Source: Flammeovirgaceae bacterium UBA2786 (GTDB lineage Bacteria > Bacteroidota > Bacteroidia > Cytophagales > Cyclobacteriaceae). From it: DNA of 49,470 bases. The notes beneath the pieces are model-generated. The model was given only the letters and a program-made list of their open reading frames with translations. It had not been told where the DNA came from and searched no databases. Positions 1 through 7,036 of the stretch are shown here, one piece after another (positions within the stretch are counted from its first letter, which is position 1; every line of letters starts with the position of its first letter). Made by a program: the position numbers and the translations under genes. The stretch lies in assembly GCA_002352225.1 (NCBI GenBank), contig DEIA01000002.1, positions 1 through 49,470 of the forward strand. Reading direction: 5' to 3'.

Positions 1-1131
1 ATGTACAATTACGACCTGAAAGGATATGCTCTTAACGAAAGAATAAATCCCGGCAAGGCTTATCAACCCAAAGCAGTAGATAACACGAACACGCTGGCAA
101 AACCATATGCCTACATTTTTAAATACGAAAGCTTACGCGATGTAGAGTTTCTGGCAGAGTTACTAAACAAGAACATTAAAGTGCGGGCAGCTGAAAAAGC
201 CTTTTCGGTAGCCGGCCAGAATTTTGAACCGGGAACATTACTGGTTACGCGCAGAAACAATGAGAGTATTGCCGATTTTGACAACCTGATTAAGAAATTA
301 GCTACGGATAAAGAAAGAAAGATTTACACCACCACTACAGGGTTTGTAGATAAAGGAAAAGATTTTGGATCTTCTTCTGTTGGCTATCTGAAAGCACCAA
401 AGGTTGCGGTACTGTTTGGTGAGCAAACGTCATCGTTAAGTGCAGGCGAAATCTGGCACTTTTTTGAAGAGCAACTACATTATCCTATTACACAAATTGG
501 AACAGAATATTTTCAAAGTATTGATCTGAATAAATATGATGTGCTGGTTGTTCCGGAAGGCCGTTACAGAATGTTTGATGAAGGAAACCTGGAGCGTGTC
601 TCTTCATGGGTTTCGGGTGGTGGCCGGTTAATTGTTATAGCTAATGCACTAAATTCATTTGCAGAGAAAAAAGGCTTTGCGTTAAAAGCTTATGCAACCG
701 AGGCAGAGAAAACCGAGGCAGAGAAAAAAGAAAAAGAGGCCCGCGAAAAAAATATTCTGGCAAAGTATGATGAAGCAGAGCGCAAACAATTATCAGATGG
801 TATTTCAGGAGCCATCTATAAAGTAACATTAGATAAATCGCACCCGCTGGCATTTGGTATGAAAGACTTTTATTACACCTTAAAGACGAACGAATTGCGC
901 TATGGCTATTTACAAAATGGCTGGAATGTAGGCGTGATTAAAGGCAATGCTAAACCAGTACAAGGCTTTGCCGGGTATCGGATAAACAAAAAGATGAGCA
1001 ACAGTTTAGTTATGGGTGTTGAACCCAAAGGACAAGGGAATGTGATCTATTTAGTTGATAATCCATTATTCCGAACGTTTTGGGAGAGCGGCAAAATGAT
1101 TTTTTCGAATGCCGTGTTTATGGTGCAGTAG
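1..1131 (+). CDS. M14-type zinc carboxypeptidase, C-terminal part (5' end cut by window edge)
   Basis: The reading frame is open from the first base, so the ATG at position 1 is probably an internal methionine and the N-terminal catalytic part lies outside the window. The visible 376 residues match my memory of the C-terminal half of large (about 830 aa) Bacteroidota secreted M14 carboxypeptidases. Landmarks are 'AYIFKYESLRDVEF', 'FEPGTLLVTRRNNES' and 'GKDFGSSSVGYL'. A glutamine-amidotransferase-like Rossmann segment follows ('KVAVLFGEQTSS', 'YDVLVVPEGRYR', 'GGGRLIVIANALNSFA'). A short charged Glu/Lys-rich stretch lies near residues 230-260. The zinc ligands (HxxE...H) are not in this portion, so peptidase activity is inferred from the family only. 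A good terminator follows the stop codon. Family call fairly confident; truncation certain. Confidence 0.7.
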   Translation: MYNYDLKGYALNERINPGKAYQPKAVDNTNTLAKPYAYIFKYESLRDVEFLAELLNKNIKVRAAEKAFSVAGQNFEPGTLLVTRRNNESIADFDNLIKKLATDKERKIYTTTTGFVDKGKDFGSSSVGYLKAPKVAVLFGEQTSSLSAGEIWHFFEEQLHYPITQIGTEYFQSIDLNKYDVLVVPEGRYRMFDEGNLERVSSWVSGGGRLIVIANALNSFAEKKGFALKAYATEAEKTEAEKKEKEAREKNILAKYDEAERKQLSDGISGAIYKVTLDKSHPLAFGMKDFYYTLKTNELRYGYLQNGWNVGVIKGNAKPVQGFAGYRINKKMSNSLVMGVEPKGQGNVIYLVDNPLFRTFWESGKMIFSNAVFMVQ

Positions 1132-1151
1132 TCGAAACTAAATCAATAGAT

Positions 1152-1183
1152 GGGCAGCGGACGAAAGTCGGCTGCCCTTTTTT
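1152..1183 (+). terminator. Rho-independent terminator after the M14 fragment
   Basis: Stem GGGCAGC/GCTGCCC (1152-1158 with 1171-1177) encloses a second short stem GAC/GTC closed by a GAAA tetraloop. Six T residues follow at 1178-1183. It sits 20 bp after the stop of the upstream gene and just before the end of the convergent kinase gene. Confidence 0.8.
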
Positions 1184-1191
1184 GTAAGAGG

Positions 1192-1824
1192 TTAACTGAA
1201 CAAACTATTCAATTCCAGTTCAATCTTGTTTACTATAAATGAGAAATCTTCTATGCGTTCTACAAAATCCAGATTGTTAACATCTACAACCAGCAGCTTG
1301 CCATTTTTATATTCGCCAATCCATTTTTCGTAGTGCTCGTTTAGTGTGCGCAGATAGTCGAGCTTAATATTGAATTCAAAGTCGCGGTTGCGTTTTTGAA
1401 TTTGCTTCACCAGCTTGGGGATATCCGCTTTTAAATAGATCAGTAAATCGGGCGGGTTTACAAAACTCACCATCGAATTAAAGATATCGAGGTAGCTTTG
1501 ATAATCGCGATCGTTAATGTGGCCACTCTTGTGCAGGTTAGCTGCAAAGATGTGCGCATCTTCGTAAATGGTTCTGTCTTGAATAATGGTTTTATCGCTT
1601 TCGCGAATCTGCCGCACCTGGTTAAAGCGGCTGTTCAAAAAATAAATCTGCAGGTGAAAAGCCCAGCGCGTCATATCATCATAAAAATCGCGCAGGTATG
1701 GGTTATGGTCTACCGATTCGTATAGCGGAGTCCAGCCATAATGTTTCGATAACTTTTCAGCTAATGTAGTTTTGCCAGAACCAATGTTACCGGCTACGGC
1801 AATGTGTTTGGGTTGTTTTTGCAC
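1192..1824 (-). CDS. Deoxynucleoside kinase (dNK/dCK/dGK family)
   Basis: A 210-residue cytoplasmic kinase of the nucleotide salvage pathway, predicted to phosphorylate a deoxynucleoside using ATP. The P-loop GNIGSGKTT lies at residues 12-20. 'QDRTIYEDAHIFA' is the conserved catalytic DR[TS] region with the substrate-binding Glu/Asp, and 'KRNRDFE' resembles the lid segment. Length is normal for bacterial deoxyadenosine/deoxycytidine kinases; substrate preference cannot be read. The start is GTG at 1822-1824, because an in-frame TAA lies only three codons upstream (1834-1836). The gene is divergent from the secreted protein starting at 1954. Its first codons and start site are part of a 67-bp sequence found again at 5787-5853. 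Confidence 0.9.
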   Translation of the reverse strand: MQKQPKHIAVAGNIGSGKTTLAEKLSKHYGWTPLYESVDHNPYLRDFYDDMTRWAFHLQIYFLNSRFNQVRQIRESDKTIIQDRTIYEDAHIFAANLHKSGHINDRDYQSYLDIFNSMVSFVNPPDLLIYLKADIPKLVKQIQKRNRDFEFNIKLDYLRTLNEHYEKWIGEYKNGKLLVVDVNNLDFVERIEDFSFIVNKIELELNSLFS

Positions 1825-1874
1825 AGAGAAAATTTAACGATGCAAATTCAGGATTAGCATTAAGAATTGCAATT
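1808..1874 (+). repeat. Left copy of 67-bp direct repeat bracketing the A/B array
   Basis: This covers the first codons of the deoxynucleoside kinase, its start codon and part of the divergent intergenic region. It aligns without gaps to 5787-5853 with 11 mismatches over 67 positions by my manual alignment. Shared blocks include TTTTGCACAGAGAAAA, CAAATTCA and TTAAGAATTGCAATT. The second copy lies in the same orientation at the far end of the A/B array. Confidence 0.75.
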
Positions 1875-1953
1875 GGTTGATGCCGTTACGAATGGTGCTT
1901 AAATGGGTTCGATTTGAAATAGTTTTCGATCTAAATTGTGTTAACTTTATTCT

Positions 1954-3099
1954 ATGAATCCCATCAAATTACTAAATGCGGTATTCTTGTTGTTACTTAT
2001 TTTAACCACAAGTGCAACAAACGTTGATGTCAAAGTATTCTGTCAAAATGATCCTGGAACATATCGGCATACAAAACCAACCAGCCCCAACTACAATTGT
2101 TATCAATATACCCGGGCTGCCCTGCTTCAGGGTAAAGTAAGCCTTACAACGGGTGTTCCTTCCGATGAGGGCACATTTGGTTCTATCCCCAACGCCACAA
2201 TTATTGGAGATCAGAATTTTATTCGGGTTTGTAGTCTTGCCGATGCCAAAGCAGTTGCCTTTCAGAGTGCCGGGCATTCCGTAATAAAGTTAAACGATGG
2301 CAGGTTTGCTTTCACCTTCGATCTGTATCCGTATGTAGAAACTTCCTATTTCCCAAGGGCTGGCACCACAGCCTGCGATGGCGATGAGGAGTATTATGAT
2401 GCCATTCCCAACATCGCTATTTCAGGCGGCACGCAGGTAAACCAAGGCCAGAATATTACCCTTACGCTAACCAACAACGGGCAGGCATTGCCATCTTATC
2501 TTCAGTTAGACGAACTACGGTGGTTTTTCGATCAAGAATATTTTACAAAAGTTAGCAGCACGAACACATCTATAACATTAACCGCTAAAACTAAAACTGG
2601 TTCCTCCGAGATATCCTACAATCTACGCACGGGCTGCAACGGCAATACCACCAATTACAAGATCAAATCAGTGCAGGTGTTGCCGAACTGTACCGGCACC
2701 CTGAATAGCGGGCCGCTATACTCATTTAACATGGTGCCGGGCGGAACAAACCTGGTAGAAATGTACCTAAGCTCGTGGACGTGGGTAAAAACATCGGGCA
2801 GCGCCAGCTATAGCACCAGCAATGGCGGCAAGAACATGAGCTTTTCCATCAGCTCGGGTTGCTCCACCTTTAATGCCTACAATGCCAGTTGCAACCTTAC
2901 CTTTACGTTTTGTAAGGGTTCGTCTTTTATGGGGGGAGATAATACCTTCCTTGTATTCGATTTAATTAATTCAAAGGTTGTAAAGGAAGGGCAGGTTGAG
3001 GATGCGGAAGACAGCAAGCAGATATTAGATGGGCTGCCAAAAGGCCATTATGTGGTGTATATCAATGGCACCAGTACGCAGTATGTGAAGTCAGACTAA
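1954..3099 (+). CDS. Secreted protein A: papain/NlpC-like core, PKD-like region, T9SS-type sorting tail
   Basis: A 381-residue protein with a Sec signal peptide (hydrophobic residues about 5-22). The region after it resembles a Cys/His papain- or NlpC-like fold seen in Bacteroidota secreted proteins: Cys49 in 'NYNCYQYTRAALLQG' and His108 in 'AGHSVIKL' are the candidate catalytic pair (inference). Residues about 150-245 look like a PKD/Ig-type domain ('SGGTQVNQGQNITLTL'). A second Ig-like piece ('WTWVKTSGSASYS') is followed by a 50-residue tail. The tail matches the T9SS type A sorting pattern: 'VFDLINSKVVKEGQ', then 'LPKGHYVVYING', ending in VKSD. This is the only full-length copy; its last 80-90 residues recur, broken, three times downstream. 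Gene B1 starts 12 bp after its stop. No specific function is claimed. Confidence 0.75.
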   Translation: MNPIKLLNAVFLLLLILTTSATNVDVKVFCQNDPGTYRHTKPTSPNYNCYQYTRAALLQGKVSLTTGVPSDEGTFGSIPNATIIGDQNFIRVCSLADAKAVAFQSAGHSVIKLNDGRFAFTFDLYPYVETSYFPRAGTTACDGDEEYYDAIPNIAISGGTQVNQGQNITLTLTNNGQALPSYLQLDELRWFFDQEYFTKVSSTNTSITLTAKTKTGSSEISYNLRTGCNGNTTNYKIKSVQVLPNCTGTLNSGPLYSFNMVPGGTNLVEMYLSSWTWVKTSGSASYSTSNGGKNMSFSISSGCSTFNAYNASCNLTFTFCKGSSFMGGDNTFLVFDLINSKVVKEGQVEDAEDSKQILDGLPKGHYVVYINGTSTQYVKSD

Positions 3100-3111
3100 A
3101 TTGCAGCGGTT

Positions 3112-3783
3112 ATGCGAAAAAAAACTCTTTCAACACTAAGGTTTTGTTTCAGTGCAATAATTTTTAATTCAATTGCCCTCATTTCTTCATGCAACGAAGA
3201 TATACCAGAGGTACGGGACCCTTGTGATTTTGTACGTTCTGTTGATGAGGTTCCATTAGATATAAGTACTGCCTGTAATGAATGCTTTTTTAAGTTTTCA
3301 TTTCAAGGTAGGGTTTATGACTTTAAGGATGAAAGGTTTGCAGCCTGGTTTGGGTGCGAGGAGGAGGGAAAATGCTTTAAGATTTATAAAAATGATTTTT
3401 TTGAGTTTAAGTTTAAATCCCTCCAACGCAGCAGCGACTTGTTCTCAAGCTTAAATAAGCAACGTGCACTTTTAACACCCGATTCACTTATGCAAACTGA
3501 TTTTAACTTCTTTCAGCCATCGTTTTTGCTGAAAGACCGCTGTGGCGTTGAATATCAAGTTGCAAAAAACACTAATATATTTTCCCCTGATGTTTCAAGC
3601 AGCACTCTTACCAGCATTAGCGTTTGGAGCTTTTTGATCATCAATGATGGAGTCAATCCTCCCCGGTATGTTACAGATTATCTCATTAGCGGAATCTTTA
3701 GCACCCAGGTACTGATTGGCAATGAATCTGTGAGCATTGGTGGTTCTTATTCATTGCTTTTTGTTGTTGAAGAACCGCTTTAA
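3112..3783 (+). CDS. Lipoprotein B1 (array paralogue), unknown function
   Basis: 223 residues with a basic N-terminus (MRKK), a hydrophobic segment and a lipobox ending at Cys27 (ISSC), so it is probably a membrane-anchored lipoprotein. A mature 'NED' start gives no obvious retention rule for Bacteroidota. Conserved across the three B proteins: 'RDPCDF', a 'CNECFFKFSFQGR' motif with paired cysteines, 'NDFFEFKFKSLQRSSDLF' and 'LLTPDSLMQTDFNFFQPS'. No known domain was recognised. It lies 12 bp after gene A, probably co-transcribed. Its last 224 bp (3566-3789, past the stop) are identical to those of B3, while the first halves differ. An accessory or inhibitor role towards protein A is speculation from gene order only. 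Confidence 0.7.
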   Translation: MRKKTLSTLRFCFSAIIFNSIALISSCNEDIPEVRDPCDFVRSVDEVPLDISTACNECFFKFSFQGRVYDFKDERFAAWFGCEEEGKCFKIYKNDFFEFKFKSLQRSSDLFSSLNKQRALLTPDSLMQTDFNFFQPSFLLKDRCGVEYQVAKNTNIFSPDVSSSTLTSISVWSFLIINDGVNPPRYVTDYLISGIFSTQVLIGNESVSIGGSYSLLFVVEEPL

Positions 3784-3789
3784 AACTAT
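3566..3789 (+). repeat. 224-bp segment identical to 5333-5556
   Basis: Compared base by base, positions 3566-3789 (3' third of B1, its stop codon and a few bases beyond) are identical to 5333-5556 in B3. The sequences immediately upstream diverge (first mismatch at 3565 versus 5332), and downstream they diverge after 'AAAACTAT'. Confidence 0.9.
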
Positions 3790-4066
3790 GGTTGTAAGAA
3801 AAACTATATTTTCCATCAGTTCAGGCTGTTCAACCTTTAATGCTTACAATGCCAGTTGTAACCTTACCTTTACGTTTTGTAAGGGTTCGTCTTTTATGGG
3901 GGGAGATAATACCCTCCTTGTATTCGATTTAATTAATTCAAGGGTTGTAAAGGAAGGGCAGGTTGAGGATGCGGAAGACAGCAAGCAGATATTAGATGGG
4001 CTGCCAAAAGGCCATTATGTGGTGTATATCAATGGCACCAGTACGCAGTATGTGAAGACGGACTAA
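3788..4066 (+). pseudogene. Truncated copy of the protein A tail (copy 2)
   Basis: An ORF of about 92 codons without a signal peptide. After a short unrelated start it reads 'FSISSGCSTFNAYNASC' and the complete sorting tail of protein A, ending in VKTD. Positions 3860-4057 match 2893-3090 of gene A with only two mismatches in 198 bp, whereas the 40 bp before that are more diverged. Without an export signal the product could not follow protein A's route, so it is called a gene remnant or silent cassette rather than a working gene. Confidence 0.75.
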
Positions 4067-4078
4067 ATGGTAACGATT

Positions 4079-4735
4079 ATGTCTAAGATATTGATACTAT
4101 TTTGGTTTCAATTATGTATTCTAATTTTGATTACCTTCTTGTCATCGTGCAATGAAGACATGCCGGTGATAAGAGATCCATGTGATTTTATAATATCAAC
4201 TGAAGAGGCTTCGTTAGATGTAAGCACAGCATGTAATGAGTGTTTTTTGAAATTATCATTTCAAGGAAGACTCTACGATTTTAAGGACAATAGGATTAAT
4301 ACATTTTCCGAATTCTTTGGTAATGAATCCTTGCAAGTCAATAGGAATGACTTTTTTGAGTTTAAGTTTAAATCCCTGAAACGCAGCAGCGACCTGTTCG
4401 CCAGCCTGAATGAACAACGCGCCCTTCTAACTCCTGATTCATTGATGCTAACCGATTTTAATTTTTTTCAACCATCTTTTCTATTAAGGAATCGTTGCGG
4501 TGTTGAGTATCAAGTTGCTAAAAATACGAATATTTTTTTTCCAGATATTTCGCACAGTACTGTTACCGGCATTAGCGTCTGGAATTTTTTTATAGTCGAT
4601 GATGGTGTTAATCCTGTCCGTTATTCTACCAGTTATTTGATTAGTGGAACGTTTAGCACACAAATGCTGATCGATAATAAATCTGAGAGCATTGGGGGTT
4701 CTTATGCATTGTTGTTCAATATTACGGAGCCATAA
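4079..4735 (+). CDS. Lipoprotein B2 (array paralogue), unknown function
   Basis: The most divergent of the three B lipoproteins, 218 residues from the ATG at 4079. That start is preferred over the in-frame ATG at 4067 because it aligns with the B1 and B3 starts relative to the preceding stop. The lipobox ends at Cys24 (FLSSC). It shares 'RDPCDF', 'CNECFLKLSFQGRLYDF', 'NDFFEFKFKSLKRSSDLF' and 'FNFFQPSF' with B1 and B3. Its last codons and stop (ITEP then TAA) overlap the start of the next tail remnant: the stop is formed inside sequence belonging to the A tail, out of frame. The C-terminus was therefore probably set by a recombination join. Confidence 0.7.
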   Translation: MSKILILFWFQLCILILITFLSSCNEDMPVIRDPCDFIISTEEASLDVSTACNECFLKLSFQGRLYDFKDNRINTFSEFFGNESLQVNRNDFFEFKFKSLKRSSDLFASLNEQRALLTPDSLMLTDFNFFQPSFLLRNRCGVEYQVAKNTNIFFPDISHSTVTGISVWNFFIVDDGVNPVRYSTSYLISGTFSTQMLIDNKSESIGGSYALLFNITEP

Positions 4736-4862
4736 AGTTGTAAAGCAAGGCCAGCTTGAAGAGGGAATAGAAGAAACCAAACAGATTTTAGATGGCTTGC
4801 CCAATGGGCATTATGTGGTCTATCTCAATGGCACCAGTACGCAGTATGTGAAGACGGACTAA
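4731..4862 (+). pseudogene. Short remnant of the protein A tail (copy 3)
   Basis: Forty-three codons without a start, reading 'HKVVKQGQLEEG' and then the end of the sorting tail ('LPNGHYVVYLNGTSTQYVKTD' in two pieces) up to TAA. It starts inside the 3' end of B2 in another frame. Only the final two strands of the tail remain, so it is a gene fragment. Confidence 0.75.
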
Positions 4863-4875
4863 AATTGCAACGGTT

Positions 4876-5550
4876 ATGCGTAAAAAAGTAACTCTTTTAA
4901 TATTGAGATTTTGCTTCAATACATTAGCTTTTGCTTCGGTTGCCTTCTTTTCTTCGTGTGATGAAGATACTCCGGAAGTGCGCGATCCATGCGATTTTGT
5001 ACGTTCCGTTGATGAGGTTACATTAGATACAAGCACTTCATCGTGCAACGAGTGTTTTTTCAAATTTTCCTTTCAAGGAAGGCTTTATGATTTTAATGAT
5101 GACAGAATAAAATCTATTTATGGGTGTGAAAATGGAAAATGTACAAAAACCATATCAAATGATTTTTTTGAGTTTAAAATGAAATCCCTGCAACGCAGCA
5201 GCGACCTGTTCTCCAGTCTGAATAAACAACGTGCACTTTTAACACCCGATTCACTTATGCAAACCGATTTTAACTTCTTTCAGCCATCGTTTTTGCTGAA
5301 AGACCGTTGTGGTGTAGAATATCAAGTTGCAGAAAACACTAATATATTTTCCCCTGATGTTTCAAGCAGCACTCTTACCAGCATTAGCGTTTGGAGCTTT
5401 TTGATCATCAATGATGGAGTCAATCCTCCCCGGTATGTTACAGATTATCTCATTAGCGGAATCTTTAGCACCCAGGTACTGATTGGCAATGAATCTGTGA
5501 GCATTGGTGGTTCTTATTCATTGCTTTTTGTTGTTGAAGAACCGCTTTAA
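4876..5550 (+). CDS. Lipoprotein B3 (array paralogue), unknown function
   Basis: 224 residues, lipobox-like end at Cys28 (FFSSC). The -3 position is Phe, less ideal than in B1 and B2. It carries the same motif order as B1: RDPCDF, 'CNECFFKFSFQGRLYDF', 'NDFFEFKMKSLQRSSDLF' and 'LTPDSLMQTDFNFFQPS'. The variable region lies between residues about 75 and 100 (the 'GCENGKCTKT' stretch), where B1 and B2 also differ most. The last 224 bp are identical to B1. It follows tail remnant 3 by 13 bp, the same arrangement as A to B1. Confidence 0.7.
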   Translation: MRKKVTLLILRFCFNTLAFASVAFFSSCDEDTPEVRDPCDFVRSVDEVTLDTSTSSCNECFFKFSFQGRLYDFNDDRIKSIYGCENGKCTKTISNDFFEFKMKSLQRSSDLFSSLNKQRALLTPDSLMQTDFNFFQPSFLLKDRCGVEYQVAENTNIFSPDVSSSTLTSISVWSFLIINDGVNPPRYVTDYLISGIFSTQVLIGNESVSIGGSYSLLFVVEEPL

Positions 5551-5556
5551 AACTAT
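5333..5556 (+). repeat. 224-bp segment identical to 3566-3789
   Basis: Second copy of the identical B 3' segment; see the entry at 3566-3789. The perfect identity of this part against clear divergence of the 5' halves fits recent gene conversion or unequal crossing-over. Confidence 0.9.
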
Positions 5557-5564
5557 AGTAAAAA

Positions 5565-5871
5565 ATGAGCTTTTCCATCAGTTCGGGCTGTTCTACCTTT
5601 AATGCCTACAACGCAAGCTGTAATCTTACGTTTACCTTTTGCAAGGGTTCATTCTTTTATGAGCAAAAATGAGTTTGTCGTTTTTGACTTAAGCCAAGCA
5701 AAAGTTGTGAAGCAGGGTCTACTTGAAGTAGACATAGAAGAAACCAAGCAGATTTTAGAAGGATTACCTAATGGACACTATGTTGTTTGGGTTGCTTTTG
5801 CACAGAGAAAACATAGTGCTACAAATTCACAATTAGGGTTAAGAATTGCAATTAATCGAATATGTGGTTAG
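5565..5871 (+). pseudogene. Frameshifted copy of the protein A tail (copy 4)
   Basis: Starting at ATG 5565 the frame reads 'MSFSISSGCSTFNAYNASC' but stops at 5670-5672. Compared with gene A there is one extra T near 5651-5655, and the tail resumes in the next frame ('MSKNEFVVFDLSQAKVVKQG', 'LPNGHYVV'). After 'GHYVVW' the homology to protein A ends. The sequence then runs straight into the right copy of the 67-bp repeat (5787-5853), giving an unrelated C-terminus. Clearly a broken gene. Confidence 0.8.
5787..5853 (+). repeat. Right copy of 67-bp direct repeat bracketing the A/B array
   Basis: Same orientation as 1808-1874, 56 of 67 positions equal, no gaps. On the left the sequence is the start region of the deoxynucleoside kinase; here it is fused to the decayed fourth tail. 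The join lies at or near 'TTGGGTTG'. Confidence 0.75.
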
Positions 5872-5934
5872 TAAAACCAATTCTGTCTTTGCCAGCACAT
5901 AGATTCTCACCATCTTCGCCACCAAATTTTGGCT

Positions 5935-6951
5935 ATGCAAGGGATTAAAAAGTTGTGTTTATGGAGTATAGGCATTTTTCTGCTGGGGTCTTGTAAGCAA
6001 AATACAGAAGAGAAGTGTGCCTTTGTTCCCGATACAAAAGCGATAACCGTTAATCTTCAGTTTGAGTCGTTAGAAGATTCGATTCCCAACATTACAACCA
6101 GACAGCAACTGGTTGATTTTTTCTCACGCCATACTACGTTACGCGATTTTGTGTTTGGCCGCACCGCCTACCCCGATGATTCTGTTTTTATCAACGAACT
6201 GTTTGCCCGTTTTTCCAATCCTCATTTCGATTCGCTGCTACTTGAAACCAAAAGGGTGTATGGCGATCTTAGCGAACTGAAAGCAGAATTCAATAATGCC
6301 TTCGTTACATTAAAATATTATTATCCCGATTTTCAACCACCTAAAATTCAAACCGTAATTACGGGTTTAGAAACAGACCTGTTTGTAACCGATACGCTGA
6401 TTGTTGTAGGGCTGGATTATTATCTGGGTAAAGGCGCAAAGTATCGGCCGAATATGTATGAGTATATGCTTCAGCGCTACGAAAAAAGTTTCATTGTGCC
6501 TTCGGTAATGTTACTGTATGGTATAGACAGCCGCCTGAACGAAACCGATTTACAAGACCGTACTGTATTGGCCGATATGATTACCTACGGCAAAGCGTAT
6601 TACTTTGCCAAACACATGTTGCCCTGTGCGCCCGATAGTGTGTTGATTGGCTATTCAGCAGAAGAAATTGCCGGTGCGCGTGCTAACCAGGATGTAATCT
6701 GGAAGAAGCTGGTGGAAGACGAAGTGTTTTTTGCTACAGGCGCACAAGCCAAACAAAAATATATAGCCGAACGGCCTAAAACATTTGATGTGGCCGACCA
6801 GGCTCCGGGCCGTATTGGTACATGGGTTGGCTGGCAGATTGTAAACAGTTATGCTGCCCGCAATCCGCAAGTTTCTTTGCCCGATCTTATGCGCATCAAA
6901 AACGCCAAACAGATTTTTGACGAATCGAAATACCGGCCGGTAGCGCCTTAG
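5935..6951 (+). CDS. gldB: Gliding motility lipoprotein GldB
   Basis: A lipoprotein of 338 residues (lipobox LLGSC, Cys20). The C-terminal motif set typical of GldB is present: 'GRIGTWVGWQIVNSYAARNP', 'LPDLMRIKNAKQIFDESKYRP'-like ending (residues about 300-335), and 'LIVVGLDYYLGKGAKY' in the middle. GldB belongs to a family related to DUF2268 predicted metalloproteins and is required for gliding in Flavobacterium. Its biochemical role is not settled. The ATG at 5935 is preferred over an upstream in-frame TTG (5929) because the signal peptide then begins with MQGIKK. It lies directly after the A/B array. Its presence supports a gliding or T9SS-bearing host, consistent with the sorting tail of protein A. 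Confidence 0.85.
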   Translation: MQGIKKLCLWSIGIFLLGSCKQNTEEKCAFVPDTKAITVNLQFESLEDSIPNITTRQQLVDFFSRHTTLRDFVFGRTAYPDDSVFINELFARFSNPHFDSLLLETKRVYGDLSELKAEFNNAFVTLKYYYPDFQPPKIQTVITGLETDLFVTDTLIVVGLDYYLGKGAKYRPNMYEYMLQRYEKSFIVPSVMLLYGIDSRLNETDLQDRTVLADMITYGKAYYFAKHMLPCAPDSVLIGYSAEEIAGARANQDVIWKKLVEDEVFFATGAQAKQKYIAERPKTFDVADQAPGRIGTWVGWQIVNSYAARNPQVSLPDLMRIKNAKQIFDESKYRPVAP

Positions 6952-6974
6952 TCCGCTTACATAAAATCACTCAC

Positions 6975-7003
6975 CGCTTTTCTGTTTCTACAGAAGCGTT
7001 TTT
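6975..7003 (+). terminator. Probable terminator after gldB
   Basis: Imperfect stem CGCTTTTCTG/CAGAAGCG (6975-6984 with 6991-6998, two bulged T) followed by five T residues. It lies 24 bp after the gldB stop and 34 bp before the transporter start. Confidence 0.5.
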
Positions 7004-7036
7004 ATCTTACTTCGGTTTAAATTCAAAGAAAGAAGT

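Noticed and set aside
1913..1949. TTTG and TAACTTTA upstream of protein A as a promoter
   Set aside because: Spacing of about 25 bp is too long for the Bacteroidota -33/-7 arrangement and the -7 box is imperfect.
1954..5871. Calling the array a polymorphic toxin/immunity locus
   Set aside because: The layout is similar, but the repeated piece of A is a sorting tail, no toxin domain was recognised, and the B proteins match no immunity family known to me.
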